From: Sphaerulina vaccinii
Lineage: Eukaryota > Ascomycota > Dothideomycetes > Mycosphaerellales > Mycosphaerellaceae
Length of the DNA: 64,000 bases
NCBI GenBank assembly: GCA_022570795.1
Contig: JAKUDP010000006.1
Coordinates: forward strand, 1,488,001 to 1,552,000
Direction: 5' to 3'
Each line of letters opens with the position of its first letter. Position 1 is the stretch's first letter. A program made the position numbers and the translations under genes. Below are positions 30,897-41,700 of this stretch, one piece after another. The notes under the pieces were generated by a model that had not been told where the DNA came from, made no database searches, and saw nothing but the letters and a program-made list of their open reading frames with translations.

Positions 30897-31791
30897 ATGG
30901 AGAAACCAGATCAATCACGGCATCTCCTGCGCGAATCAGTCGACTACAGTGCTGTCCGTGGAAAGGAGCCCACGGAAGAGGAAGAGGAGTCCGAAAATGA
31001 CCCTATAACACCACGCCGGCGGTCGTTTTGGCGAAATAGACCATGGTGGCAATGGCTCGTTCTTCTCCAGCTGGGCAATCTATTGGTCTTCTCACTTTTG
31101 CTGAACCGAAACGCCATAGCGCATCGCATAGCAAAGATGCGCGACCCTATAGCATCTTCCTGTAAGCAACGCTTACCATGACAATCACTATGCGCGCTGA
31201 CACTTCCTTCCAGACTGGGACCTCTTCCCCGCCAAAACCGGCATAGAATACCTCGGGATAAAAGAAGGCTACTGGACACGCCTCACAAACCAGACCTACT
31301 GGAACTACGTCCTAACTCCAAAGAACGGCATCGTAATGCTCAAAAACAGCCACCTACCAGCCCTACACCAAGTACAAGCCGCTCGACCCACAGAACCACC
31401 CCTCATCCCCTCCGGCTCCGAAGGTTCCTCTCTATACCAAGTCGCAGTCTTTCACAGTTTACACTGCCTCCAAATGATTTCAAAACGCCTCCTCGACCCC
31501 AACGGCTTCACTCCTCAGGACTGCTCTGGTCTGGAATATGGCTTCAACGCGGATAAGTTCAATGAGACTGTGCAAATTGCATGTCATATTCAACATTGTG
31601 TTGATTGGATACGGCAAGACGTGCTGTGTCTTGCAGATCCTACTCTGGAGCCATTCATCAAAGCTGAAAGTGAGATATATAAGCCAGAATATCATCAATG
31701 TAGGAACTTTGAGGGCGTGAGAGATTGGGCGGTGGAGAATGAGTGGCCGGGGAGTATGAAGGATTTGCAGGTTTTCTCGGGAGGGGGATGA
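30897..31791 (+). CDS. UstYa-like (DUF3328) protein
   Basis: Family linked to oxidative cyclisation and other tailoring of fungal ribosomal peptides such as ustiloxins. Exons 30897-31161 and 31214-31791 flank a 52-nt GTAAGC/CAG intron; 280 aa. A cytosolic N-terminus with an acidic run (TEEEEESEND) precedes one TM segment at residues about 50-68 (WLVLLQLGNLLVFSLLL). The two hallmark HxxHC motifs are both present: HSLHC at 169-173 and HIQHC at 213-217. An N-glycosylation sequon (NQT) lies between TM and motif 1. No RiPP precursor with KEX2-spaced repeats, other UstYa copy or tailoring enzyme was seen nearby, so a cluster role is not supported by context. Confidence 0.9.
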
Positions 31792-32661
31792 GTAGAAAGT
31801 CGAGCAAGCTGGTGAAGATTTCCACCAGGGCGAGGAAACAATGGGGCTTGTGAAATATGAGATGTGATATCGACAAACTTGCATCGATCAGTAGCAAAAT
31901 CGTTGTTGATCATGCTCGGAAGTGTTCGGCCACAACCAGCGGAACTGAATGCGTGAAGGTGACGAGCTCAGAATCCACACAGTTGACAATGTAGCTCTCC
32001 GTAATTGTTGTGATGAAGATGAAGCTGAAGTTATCATCGCAAGATCTCAGATCTGGGACGTCTGGGACGGCTTCGGCTCGTGTGACGGCTCCACTTGTGC
32101 TGCAACCACTTTGCGGAGGATCGCTTCTTCTCCTGTAGCAGCAGCTATTCTTGCCCAATTGCATCTCAGTAAGCCATTGCGATGGATCAACTCGACAGCA
32201 ATAAGCGGCTGAAGTCGTCGTCTGGAGCGCCTATCAGCATGTCGTCAAGCCTCCCAGCATACCAACCGCCGGCGGCAATTGGAGGACGCAGCAACGGGAG
32301 CAGCGGGTAAGCACACCAATCCATCGCAATGTGGCACAAAGCACAAGCACAAGTAGGAGTGTTGGTTGCAGGAAGCGGAGTGAGATGGTGGGAATGGCAT
32401 GTGGAGGCGAGGAAGAGTGAAAGAGGAACGAAAAGACACGTGCTGTACGACGGGATGTGTTTCTCAGGAAGGAGCGATGGGGATGGCGATGGGATGAACC
32501 TCACGCCATCGAAGCAAGCCCTCGCAGATCGCCAAAGCAAGCAAGAGACGGCAGCCACATGAAGCAACTGCAACATTCCTCGGCCACTTCCACTCCCACT
32601 TCCACTTCCAACCACACCTTCAATACCACAACATATCACTGCCACTACCACCACCACCACC
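31792..32661. other. Intergenic/5' region of INO80B gene, about 870 bp
   Basis: It contains the small coding-like frame at 32182-32310 (listed separately) and, just before 32662, a CA/CT-rich leader (CACTACCACCACCACCACC) typical of 5' UTRs. A minus-strand frame over 32187-32690 looks like a shadow. Confidence 0.45.
32182..32310 (+). CDS. Orphan coding-like small ORF or first exon, 42 codons
   Basis: ATG 32182 opens a frame beginning MDQLDSNKRLKSSSGAP and continuing in Ser/Pro/Gly-rich sequence to ...GGRSNGSSG, where a perfect donor GTAAGC overlaps the TAA stop. Composition and start look like the disordered N-terminus of a nuclear fungal protein. If the donor is used, an acceptor at TTGCAG about 65 nt on would add only 16 residues. 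The frame lies about 350 bp upstream of the INO80B start on the same strand. It may be a uORF, a relic first exon, or a small gene; I cannot decide. Confidence 0.3.
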   Translation: MDQLDSNKRLKSSSGAPISMSSSLPAYQPPAAIGGRSNGSSG

Positions 32662-33875
32662 ATGCCTCCAGAACGGCGGTCCAAACGCACTGCCTCAAAT
32701 CCAGTAGCAGCTCAACCATACACTCGAACCAGTTCTAACTCGCGCATTGTCAGCTCTTCTTCCTCAGCATCCGTGGCAGCACGACCTGCGAACGGCAAGA
32801 CCACATCACTACGCCTCACAGTCAAAGCACCACCCAGCAAGCTCAGGCAGGCCACATCAGGCTCGAATATACCACCAAATCCGTACGCAGACACTCCCAG
32901 CGAGAGTGATACCGCGCCAGCGCCTCCACGACGCGCAGCAAGAGCCACTAGAAATCCACGAGCTGTTGTCGATCCCGATAGTGACGAGCTCGACGATGAA
33001 CAGGAGCTAGAAGAGGACGATGCGGAGGGCGAGGTAGATCAAGACTTAGACAGCGAGGAAGATGCGGAAGGGGAGGACGAAGATGTGGACATGGACCATC
33101 ATCCGCCGCCTCCTGTAATCACGCAACGAGATGTGCCTGAAAAAGCGAAGCCACATGTCACGGTCACAGCACCGAAAGGTGGCGCGCTGAAGTCAGTCGA
33201 AGCCAAGGAAATGGAAGATGATGACGACGAGGAGCTCTCAGAGCTGGAATCTGGAGACGAAGACGAGCTTGGTGGGAATGGTGAAGACGAGGAAGACGAA
33301 CTGGAAGACGACAGTGACGAGGACGACGACAACTCACGATCAGCAACGCCTGACTTGTCAAAGCTCACGAAACGCCAACGCGGAGGCCTGGTCGAGTTCG
33401 AAGGCGCAGAGTCGGGCGATCTGATGGCGCTATCGAATGAAGCGCTCAAGAAGAAGCATTTCACAGAAGAGGAGCACGTGCAGCGAAGAGCCGAGATGGC
33501 TAGGCGAAGGAAGAATCTTTCAGATAAGCGTAACGAGGAGGAGAAGGTGTGTTCTTCAATACTTGCTATCAGCACTATCTTACTGACCTTGTACTTCAGA
33601 TGGACACGATTAACAAGCTCCTCCATAAACAAGCTCCCAAACGCCGCACACGCGCTGAAATGGAAGCCGCTCGCGCAGCCGAAGCTGGCGAAACTCCTCT
33701 GGCTGAGCGCGACTCCAATGCTCTGGATCCCACGAGAGTCAGATGGGTCAGCAATAAGGCTGGCAGTATCGTCGTCGTGCCGGAGATGTGGCAGAACTCG
33801 CCTGCTGGAGAGCAGTTTGAATTGCCACCCATGAGGAGTGGTGGCATGATTGAGGAAGTCGCCGCCGAATCTTAG
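32662..33875 (+). CDS. IES2: INO80 chromatin-remodelling complex subunit B (Ies2-like, PAPA-1 domain)
   Basis: Subunit of the nuclear INO80 nucleosome remodeller. Exons 32662-33546 and 33600-33875 flank a 53-nt GTGTGT/CAG intron in phase 0; 386 aa. The first half is basic then strongly acidic (long Asp/Glu runs between residues about 105 and 225). The C-terminal PAPA-1-type region starts with LSKLTKRQRGGLVEF-like sequence and continues RRAEMARRRKNLSDKRNEEEK into exon 2 DTINKLLHKQAPKRRTRAEM. It ends with RVRWVSNKAGSIVVVPEMW and GGMIEEVAAES, close to where fungal homologues normally stop. The TAG is followed in frame by another 236 sense codons (see next entry). Confidence 0.88.
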
Positions 33876-34586
33876 AGGGATGCGGGATCCGCAGTGGATG
33901 CGGAACCTGCAATGGATGCGGAATCTGGTTCGGGTCAGAAGAGAAAGGCGAATGAAGCGTTCAGTGCGAACGAGGCGTCTGATGTAAACAAGAGATCTAA
34001 AGGGGACACGAGCTCTGGAGGGAACGCGAGCTCCGGAGGTGGCGCGAACCCTGGAGGAGACGGGAACTCTGGAGGAGACGGGAACTCTGGAGGGGACGGG
34101 AACTCTGATCGGAACTCGGGATCTGATGAGGATATGGAGGACTCTGACGACGAGATGTCGGATGACTCTGACGACGATGAAATGTCGCACTACGGAGAGT
34201 CTCCAACGGACAACCCGAACTCTGGAGGGGACGGGAACTTCATGTTTGCACAGGACTCAGGACCTGATGAGGATACGGAGGACTCTGACGACGAGATGTC
34301 GGATTCTAAAGAGCAGGCGGAGGACTCTGACGACGAAATGTCGCACTCTGCCGGAGAGTCGGAGGATGAGGACGACCCTCGACCCCACCCACTCCTCAGT
34401 ACCTCGGGCCCTCCTGCTCACCCCAGTACTTCCAATCTTCACCCTGATGTCCAAGCTGCTCTGCGGGCTCATGCTGCTATGTATGGACCCACCACCAGGC
34501 AGCCGACGAGCGACCTCAGGCCAGAGCCCGATGGGGATGAAATTGGAGAGAATGAGTATGATTCTCAAGTGGACGAGGAAGAATGA
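33876..34586 (+). other. In-frame ORF continuing after the IES2 TAG stop
   Basis: From the base after TAG 33873-33875 the same frame stays open to TGA 34584-34586, 236 codons. The first codons read RDAGSAVDAEPAMDAESGSG, with a threefold DA(G/E) repeat. Then comes KRKANEAF, a Gly/Asn/Ser tandem repeat, and alternating DSDDEMS acidic blocks. The first ATG in this frame is 33912, so it could be a separate 224-aa protein. It could also be a C-terminal extension reached by stop-codon readthrough, or one cut off by a nonsense mutation. The acidic low-complexity style resembles the IES2 middle region. No GT-AG intron of normal size removes the TAG. Confidence 0.5.
34053..34106 (+). repeat. 18-bp tandem repeat, three units
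   Basis: Three consecutive copies of GGAGGRGACGGGAACTCT (34053-34070, 34071-34088, 34089-34106) encode Gly-Gly-Asp-Gly-Asn-Ser. A further isolated copy lies near 34224-34240. Confidence 0.8.
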
Positions 34587-34988
34587 AAGGCAGTGTTATT
34601 GCTCCGATGCGCATGGTGTATGGACTCGAAGTTATGAAGAGTGTATTCGATAATGAGGTTAAGGCTTCCAGGAGGAACGAAGTATTGAAATAGGAATGGT
34701 TGAAAGCTATTTCTACGAATCGGAATGTCAGACGCCATCGTGTTCTCAAGCTATTATTGTAAATTTGCAGTTTCTGTGTCGAACTGCAAGTCAGCCTTCG
34801 ACTCGTGTTACTGGTCCTTTGAGCATAGGAGCTATTGGGTGTATTCGATACCAAGCTCATGGATAAGAGGCTGGGAGACAAATGGAGTAATGGAATAGGT
34901 ATGATTGAAAGCTATTGCAACGTGAGAAGTCTCGTTCTGCAAGTTGGAACAGAAAAGAAGTGATATTGGCGCTCCTGCGTTTCGAGTA
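34587..34988. other. Intergenic between convergent genes
   Basis: About 400 bp between the IES2-region ORF and the HET gene stop. Two related motifs containing ATTGAAAGCTATT occur near 34697 and 34903, a possible short duplication. No gene. Confidence 0.4.
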
Positions 34989-36341
34989 TCAAGCCCTGAC
35001 GTAGAAGGTCTTCAGCTCGCTATCTTCGGAGAGCTCCAGCGAGCCATCGTCTGGGTTGCGCCATGGAAGTGGATGATATAGCTGTGGTGGTACATGGTCC
35101 CGTGTAAAGAGCATCATCCCGCAGGGCTTTATGGACTCGGGCCCATATTTGTGAGACGCATTGAGTGTGACGATGTACGCTTCCTGCACGCGCGGGCGAT
35201 TGACAAGTACATCCTCTGGTGGTATGTAAACTTTAAAACATCCTCTATCATCAACGATGCGTCGAGCTTGCAGGCGCAGCTCGACACCGAGATTCGTCAG
35301 AGAATATGGCCATGTCCCTGTTCCTGTGGACTGTACTTCAACATCGCTGGCATTGTGGAAGTCCCTCGTCGAATCTGCTAGAAGACCATAATCACTACTG
35401 ACAATGTCACGGAATTGCTGCCAGGCGAAAAGTGACTGATCTGTAGACGAAGACAGTATCTCTGCTTGCAGACGTTGGAAGGCCTTGGAGCCTTCGCCAT
35501 AAAGGAGCGGCATGTTTACGTCGAAGATGCCCAGTAGGCAATACGCTTCATCCTCTTTACGTGTTGTGATGCGGGATGAAGCCCAACTCATCCTTCTGGC
35601 AATTGATGCAGTAGGGATCATGTCAGAATTGTCAAGATACTGTCTTCCGATGCCGGTAATGAGCTCGAGAGACGTCTGTAAGCTGGGCGAAGCCATAGGT
35701 CCCTCTTGGCATAACTTGCACGGTCTGGGCGTCCCCAACCAGGGATGATCTGAGAGGACGCTGCATTTGTGTCCCATGACGGTCCAATCGCTGCGCAGGA
35801 AACTGACAGCTCTGGGCGCCAAAAGTTCTTGCAGCGTCCAGCCACTCGTGAACCACTTGGACTTGATCAATTGACCAGTAGTTTCGTGTTGTTCGCCCTC
35901 AGCTTCGAGATGTTCGTCATGTGGGTTTCGCTCCGCATTGCTTTGAGGAGCAGGAACATCTTGTAGATACACATGGCATTCCCAAGATTCTTTATAGTAC
36001 TTCCACATGGAGTTGATAGCCTCGGAAAGCTCCGCACTTGAACGTTTATCGATGCAGCAGGTATCGACCCAGACGAAACAGCTTGGCCATCTCCTTGCTA
36101 GCTCCGGAGTTGTCTCGAGCAGGTTCGCGTGTCGAGCCGACGCAAATTTGCAGTAGTTGTAGACTTTGAAGAACCCAGCTCCGGTCTTATTGCGACCTTT
36201 CAGGCAGTCCTTGTATGTCAACTCGTCTTCACCCCAACGATGTGAGAGGATGTAATAAGGTGGGATATTATCGTCGTCCAGGAACTCCAGGAGTGCATCT
36301 GGCTCGCCTCTTAAAAAGCGCTGACAATGAAGCAGCCTCAT
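34989..36341 (-). CDS. HET-domain protein (HRWGEDE type)
   Basis: Fungal incompatibility-type protein of the subclass that starts MRLL and has YYILSHRWGEDELTYKD. Start ATG 36341 gives 450 aa; the open frame extends to 36449 but MRLLHCQRFL is the usual beginning. HET motifs: ILSHRWGEDE near residue 31, CFVWVDTCCIDKRSSAELSEAINSMWKYY near residue 85, and SGWTLQELLAPRAVSF near residue 160. It then carries MSWASSRITTRKEDEAYCLLGIFDVNMPLLYGEG, the end of the conserved module in this subclass. The C-terminus has no ankyrin, WD or NACHT part, so it is a stand-alone form. It is followed upstream by a second HET gene on the same strand with which it shares an upstream element. Confidence 0.9.
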   Translation of the reverse strand: MRLLHCQRFLRGEPDALLEFLDDDNIPPYYILSHRWGEDELTYKDCLKGRNKTGAGFFKVYNYCKFASARHANLLETTPELARRWPSCFVWVDTCCIDKRSSAELSEAINSMWKYYKESWECHVYLQDVPAPQSNAERNPHDEHLEAEGEQHETTGQLIKSKWFTSGWTLQELLAPRAVSFLRSDWTVMGHKCSVLSDHPWLGTPRPCKLCQEGPMASPSLQTSLELITGIGRQYLDNSDMIPTASIARRMSWASSRITTRKEDEAYCLLGIFDVNMPLLYGEGSKAFQRLQAEILSSSTDQSLFAWQQFRDIVSSDYGLLADSTRDFHNASDVEVQSTGTGTWPYSLTNLGVELRLQARRIVDDRGCFKVYIPPEDVLVNRPRVQEAYIVTLNASHKYGPESIKPCGMMLFTRDHVPPQLYHPLPWRNPDDGSLELSEDSELKTFYVRA

Positions 36342-36558
36342 CTCAATCGCTAATCTGCACCAAGAAACTAGGTTCGCCACCAGCAGAGAGAATGAAGTCG
36401 CTTCCGGGCGGAAACAGACGTCTGAGAGATGAGTCCAGTCGTTCTGCAACGGCAGAAACAGTCCAAGAACCCAGAGTGTGCTTGAGAGGAAAGCTCAGAC
36501 TTGCGAAGTGGTTGGTGACAAGCTACGCTGCGCCATGCTGCGCCACGTGGATCAAGGC

Positions 36559-36594
36559 CGCCCACTTCATCTGCAAGCCCGAACTTAATCCTGC
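36559..36594. promoter_or_regulatory. Shared HET upstream element, copy 1
   Basis: A 25-base block identical to 38542-38566 (starts CGCCCACTTCATC, ends GCAAGCCCGAA), followed by a similar ATCCTGC. It lies about 220 bp upstream of the start at 36341. Confidence 0.5.
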
Positions 36595-36773
36595 GACACC
36601 ACAATTGAATCGATGCCATTGTGTACCACAAATTTCGCGACCACGACGATGCGCTCGTAAGCACGGCGCTGAAGTAGTCAAGATTTGGTATTGTGGGACG
36701 TATCATCTTGAATGGTATGCGAACAAAGCGAATGGAAACTTTAGGAAGAGGTCAAACGATTCTTCGAATGTGC

Positions 36774-38381
36774 TCACACGATCAAGAAAGTTCTGCTTGA
36801 GAACCTTGAATCATCTGTCTCCTCATCATCACACGAGTCGTCATCTCTGTAGGGATTTGTATAGTCAAATTGTGGAGCACCGGCTGCAAGACTGTACGTG
36901 CCATCAATGTTCGGACGAAGAACAATGGCATAGCCATCTGCTGAGGACTCCGGCCTGAAGCTGATGATACAGTCGTTGTATGCAATTAGACTCCAGGACC
37001 TTTCAGTGAAGAGGCATCGCGCGGCCTCGACTCGTTCGCACTTCAGCTCTAGTACTTCATTCTCTAAGAGCTTGTACTGCACAGCGGACATCAACGGAAT
37101 CCGGAAGACTCTGACGCTTATGGTGGTTGAGCGCTCAAAATCATCCAGGAGTGACGGTCTCTTACGTGGCTTGAAGGCCTTGAAGACAGAGGGCATGGGT
37201 GTCATACGCCAGTCCGGAATCCAGCTTAGGCCCACATTATCGCCTTCCTTGCGGATGCGCATACTTGCTGACAACAGCATCCGTGACACTGAGCTGCTTG
37301 CGCCCTTTCGGGCGACTTTCTCCGCGAGATCCAGGTACAGCTCTTCCACTGACTTGGAGTAATCCGCGACGAAGTTCCAGTGCTGAGGAACAAGCCAGCT
37401 CATTGCTACAAGCAAATCTTTCGCGTCACAGCATTGGAAGTCGTGAAGCTTGTCCAGAGCAACAAACAGTGCTGTATCTATATTGCGAGTCTGGCCCTTC
37501 GGTGGCTCGTCCTTAGATTGCAGTGCAATGTCATCCATCCGCATGAGCTGCATGAAAGACCCGTCTGCGTCGACACATGCATCTGATGGTACGCGCACAA
37601 ATTGGCCTTCGGAGTCTAACTCATAAGGGAGATTACTAGACTTATACTTGAGGTTTGCGAATGTGCGAGCCAAACGTCCGGCGGTTAGGCTTCGGTGTCC
37701 GCACTTGAACGACACCTTTTGTGCCACTGCAAGCTCCTGAACTACCCAACGACGTGAGAAGTAAGGTCTGGTGCTAAATGCTTGCAGAAGAGACTCCTGC
37801 CACTCCACGCCGATCTCGCTAGAGTCGGGGACGAGTTCAACCTGGCCCCCTTGGCCCCATTCCAACGGTCGCCATACAAGACAAGAAGATGCGCCGGTGC
37901 TCTCGAACCACTTGCATAGCTTGAAGACGTGATGACCATCGCCAAGTACATCATCTCCTAGCCAGGCCACAGTCTGCTCTGCTCGGCTATATATCATTGT
38001 CATAAGACCAACTTGGTGGTTTCGTTCTTGGTCGCTGGCTTGATCAATACAGATTGCATCCACCCAGAGGAATCTCGAGGTCCGCTGATATCGAAGCGCT
38101 CGCAAGGCAGATGCGAGATTGCTGGCAATGGCAAGGCGACGACCATTTATTTCAATCATGCACCGCTTTGCGGGTTGTCCCCATGCATAGGACAATGCCT
38201 CGTACTTGAAAACATCATGTCCGAGTCTGCGTTGATGTATCTGACCTCGTAGCGGCGCCTTCGCAGAGATTGCAGGTAGCAGCTCCAGAATGCGGATGGA
38301 AGAAGGATCAGCTCTGTTCAGTGCTGGATAACGGTAGCGACCTTTCCCGCCTTTTGGTCGCCGTGCCCGTGCGCGAGCCAT
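36774..38381 (-). CDS. HET-domain protein (SYAWG type)
   Basis: A single exon of 535 aa. After a basic N-terminus (RARARRPKGGKGRYRY) comes SSIRILELLPA, then YEALSYAWGQPAKRCMIEING near residue 60, LWVDAICIDQASDQERNHQVGLM near residue 104, TVAWLGDD and RRWVVQELAVAQKVSFKCG. This is the classical HET layout, different in subclass from its tandem neighbour at 34989-36341, so the two are not recent duplicates over their coding regions. The C-terminal part shows a conserved-looking LSWIPDWR phrase often found in long HET proteins. It ends in an acidic DDDSCDDEETDD run. Function in non-self recognition is inferred from family. Confidence 0.9.
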   Translation of the reverse strand: MARARARRPKGGKGRYRYPALNRADPSSIRILELLPAISAKAPLRGQIHQRRLGHDVFKYEALSYAWGQPAKRCMIEINGRRLAIASNLASALRALRYQRTSRFLWVDAICIDQASDQERNHQVGLMTMIYSRAEQTVAWLGDDVLGDGHHVFKLCKWFESTGASSCLVWRPLEWGQGGQVELVPDSSEIGVEWQESLLQAFSTRPYFSRRWVVQELAVAQKVSFKCGHRSLTAGRLARTFANLKYKSSNLPYELDSEGQFVRVPSDACVDADGSFMQLMRMDDIALQSKDEPPKGQTRNIDTALFVALDKLHDFQCCDAKDLLVAMSWLVPQHWNFVADYSKSVEELYLDLAEKVARKGASSSVSRMLLSASMRIRKEGDNVGLSWIPDWRMTPMPSVFKAFKPRKRPSLLDDFERSTTISVRVFRIPLMSAVQYKLLENEVLELKCERVEAARCLFTERSWSLIAYNDCIISFRPESSADGYAIVLRPNIDGTYSLAAGAPQFDYTNPYRDDDSCDDEETDDSRFSSRTFLIV

Positions 38382-38730
38382 GACTGTTCATTTACAAAGC
38401 CCAGGTTGTCCATAAGGCCAAGTTCAATAGGCGAGCGACATCTGGTATGCCGAGAGCACAGAGCCTGCCAGCTAGAGATCCCATATAATGAACAGCTCCT
38501 ATAGAAGGCTGTGTAGTGTTGCGACACCTAGATCTAGACTGCGCCCACTTCATCTGCAAGCCCGAAGTCTATCCTGCATACATCGCGTTGGCGGCCTGGC
38601 CGAAGTCGGAGCACTCTTGAGGAAGAGGACTGCAGAACACATATATGCACTCATCTCACTATACATATACACACACATAACCTACTTCTTACATCTTGAG
38701 CATAGAACCACCTCTTCCTTTGTACACTGA
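38382..38730. other. HET upstream region and CYM1 3' flank
   Basis: About 350 bp. It holds copy 2 of the shared HET upstream element and a TATAYACACA-rich stretch near 38645-38680. No gene. Confidence 0.45.
38542..38577. promoter_or_regulatory. Shared HET upstream element, copy 2
   Basis: The 25-base block identical to that at 36559-36583, about 160 bp upstream of the HET start at 38381. Confidence 0.5.
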
Positions 38731-41700
38731 TCATGACGCACCCACGGCAGCCATCCCCTCATCAGTCCCCTCACCCTCCATAACAGGATCTTCAATCTTC
38801 TTCTGACCCGTCTCTTCGACGTGCCACTCTCCTTCCTGCAGGAACTTCTTCCCCTCTTTATTCCCAAAGACCGCCACATAGGACTCGTTCTCAACCTTCT
38901 CAATCAAACCCTCAGCCGCAGTCTTAAGATCCGCAGGCGTAACATCCAATAACCACTCCCGTCTCTGTTGTTCTTGCTCATACGTAATACCATTCAAGAA
39001 TCTACTCATACCTTCCTGACTCACAGAGATCGGTGCATCGACTTTTTGGAAGATGGAGAGTTTGGCTTCTTGCATATCTCGTTCGTTCCATTGTTGTTTA
39101 GCGGCCCAGCGGAGGGCGCTTTTGTAGATTGAGAGGGTGTTGTCCGGGTTGGGGTCGCGGTAGGAGTACATTCCGAAGGTGCCTGTCAGACCGCTGCTGG
39201 TAGCTCCACCGCCGTATGCGCCGCCCTTTTCGCGGATCTCGGCGTGCAGGTGGCGATGGGTGAGGAGTGAGGAGAGAATGGCGACTGAGGCTGTGCTTTG
39301 CAATGTGTATGGACCGGTTGGCACTGTCAAGGCAGAGTAGGAGACTTGGTAAGGTAGGTTGAAAAGGGTGTTTCGATGCGTTGCGAAGGGATTTGTTGTG
39401 GATTTCGTGAGGCCGGCGAGAGATGGAAAGGAGAGGTTGGATTTCGACACAGTTCCCAGCCAGGAGTTGAGAGAAGATTCGTTCGAGGTGGCGGCGTCTG
39501 TACCACATGTGAGTGCGGCTCGCATGTTGCCTTTCTGAATGCTGTCCACGGCCAAGTATTGAATCGCTTTGAGCTTGTTGATAAGCTCTTGCATAGCTGC
39601 AGGGTCTTCCTCAGCTGCTGCTAGGCTTGTGATGAGTTTGATCTGGGTGATGCCACCGACTTGCTCGGAGATCTTGCCAGCTGGAGAAACGCCTGCTGCT
39701 GCATAGCGCATGGCATACATGTGTCCTGATGAGGCAACACCATCCACGGCACCGCTGGCACCCATTTGTAGAAGTTGTCGAATCATCCTGTGTGCGTTCG
39801 GAGAGTCGAAGTCCGTCTCCAATAAGAGGGTCTGTATGAGCTCGTACATCGCAGGCACATTCTGGTCGAAAGCCCTACCACCAATCGAGAAGCCTTCCTC
39901 GAATTTCTGCGTATCATGAGGTGAGGTGCCAGAGAAGTGGCCAAAGCTGATGCCACCAGTCTTGAGCTTCATCTCGTCTTCGAGCTGGCCCATTGACTTC
40001 GTCTTGGTGCCGATGCGCATCAGAGCGTCGCAGAAAAGTGGCGCAAGCATGCGCAACTCGTCTGGAAGGTCTTTCAACACGGCAAGTGCTCGGAAGTAGG
40101 TCAGGCCATTCGTAGGCGCCTGATGCCATTGCACTTTGATACCGTTGTCGACTGTGCCGTCCTTGAACTTGATCTCCTTGTCGGTACGGGCGATGTCGGA
40201 GACCTTGAGCGTTGGCAGAGACTCTACTGACTCTGTATGGCCAGCATCTTGCTCCTTGATGAGTGCTAGCTCTCGCTCACGGAGCTGTTTGCGAGCTTCC
40301 TCTTCACTTGGGTAGCTCTTGATAGCCTCGTCGATCTTGCTCTTCAATCGAGATGCTTCCTCAGCAGCAATGTCTGCGGAGTATGTCGTGCTTGGCGTCA
40401 TGGTAAACGTGAGAGTCTTATCTGTAAGCAGATACTTCTTGAGCAATCCTTCCAGGTAGTTGCCCTTTGCGTAATTTGCCTTAAACGCGTCCACAACCTT
40501 GTTGTACTGGAGCGATTCGAAAGGGTCGACACCATTGAACCAGCCTGGATTGAGCCGTGAGACGATACCCATTCCAAACGCTGCCTTCTTATGCTTGAGG
40601 CCAAGCTCGAGCTGATGCAGAACACCATCGACCTTCTGCTTCTCCAGTCCTTTGGCAACACTCTCTTCAATGGTCTGGTAGATGACGTCCTTGATCTTTG
40701 GCAGATTCTCCTCTGAGACACCGTTGAGTCCGAGAGAGAAGATCGACTTGTTACCAAGAGGCATGTACCCTGTGTTCATCGAGAAGTCTGTACCAAGTCC
40801 GGACTCTATCAGTGATTGATACAGAGGGGAGCCATAGCCATCCATGAGCAGATTCGTAGCAATCTGCAGACCAAACGACTCCACCTGATCTGACCTGTCC
40901 GTTGCTATCCAACTCAGAGAAGTCTTGTATTGCGCATTTGGAGGGGTCAAAGGATCGACTGGGCCTTTCACAGTGACATGCTGCGGCTCATCTATCGTGA
41001 TGGGCGACTTCACGTCCTTGTCCACTTCTCTCTGGTTGAATTGTGATAGCTGTTCTCCCAGATACTGCAGATGCTCTTCCACTGATTGGTCTCCATATGT
41101 CAAAATCTTGCTGTTGCTAGGGTGGTAATGCTCTTCGTGGAACGTCTTTAGTCCTTCATAGGTCAAGTCGGTGATGTTCTGAGGGTCACCTCCGCTGTTG
41201 TTGATCGCCGGCATGATGTGTTCCATGAAGCGCGAGTAGAAGAGGTAGCCCGCATCGGACATCTGTCCCTTCATCTCGTTGTACACCACACCCTTGAACA
41301 CCAAATCGCTTCCCTTCTCATCCTTTGCTGGTGCCTTTGGATTCTCTGGTCCCACTCTCCAACCTTCTTGCAAGAAGTCTGTTCTCTTCAGCAGTGGATG
41401 CAGTGTGGCATCTAGGTATACGCCCATCAAGTTCTTGTAGTCCTGGGTATTAGTCGTGGCAAAAGGGTAATAAGTGTAGCTGGAACTGGTCATGGCGTTC
41501 ATGAAATTTTGTAGAGATCGGGGAAGCATCTTGAAGAAAGGATCGCGAACAGGATACCTACCACTCTATCAGCCTACATCTCTACACCTCCTCGAAAATT
41601 GTGACTGTACACACTTCTCCGACCCGCAGAGGGTAACATGTTCGAGGATGTGTGGCACTCCAGTGGCGTCAGGTGGATTCGTCTTGAAGCCGATGCTGAA

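Noticed and set aside
32187..32690. 167-codon minus-strand frame with Val and Gly-Ser runs
   Set aside because: The runs are the reverse complement of the CA/CT-rich IES2 leader; it is a shadow.
33099..34190. 363-codon minus-strand frame rich in Ser and Arg
   Set aside because: Antisense image of the acidic IES2 codons and the repeat tract (GAC/GAA codons read as Ser/Val/Phe).
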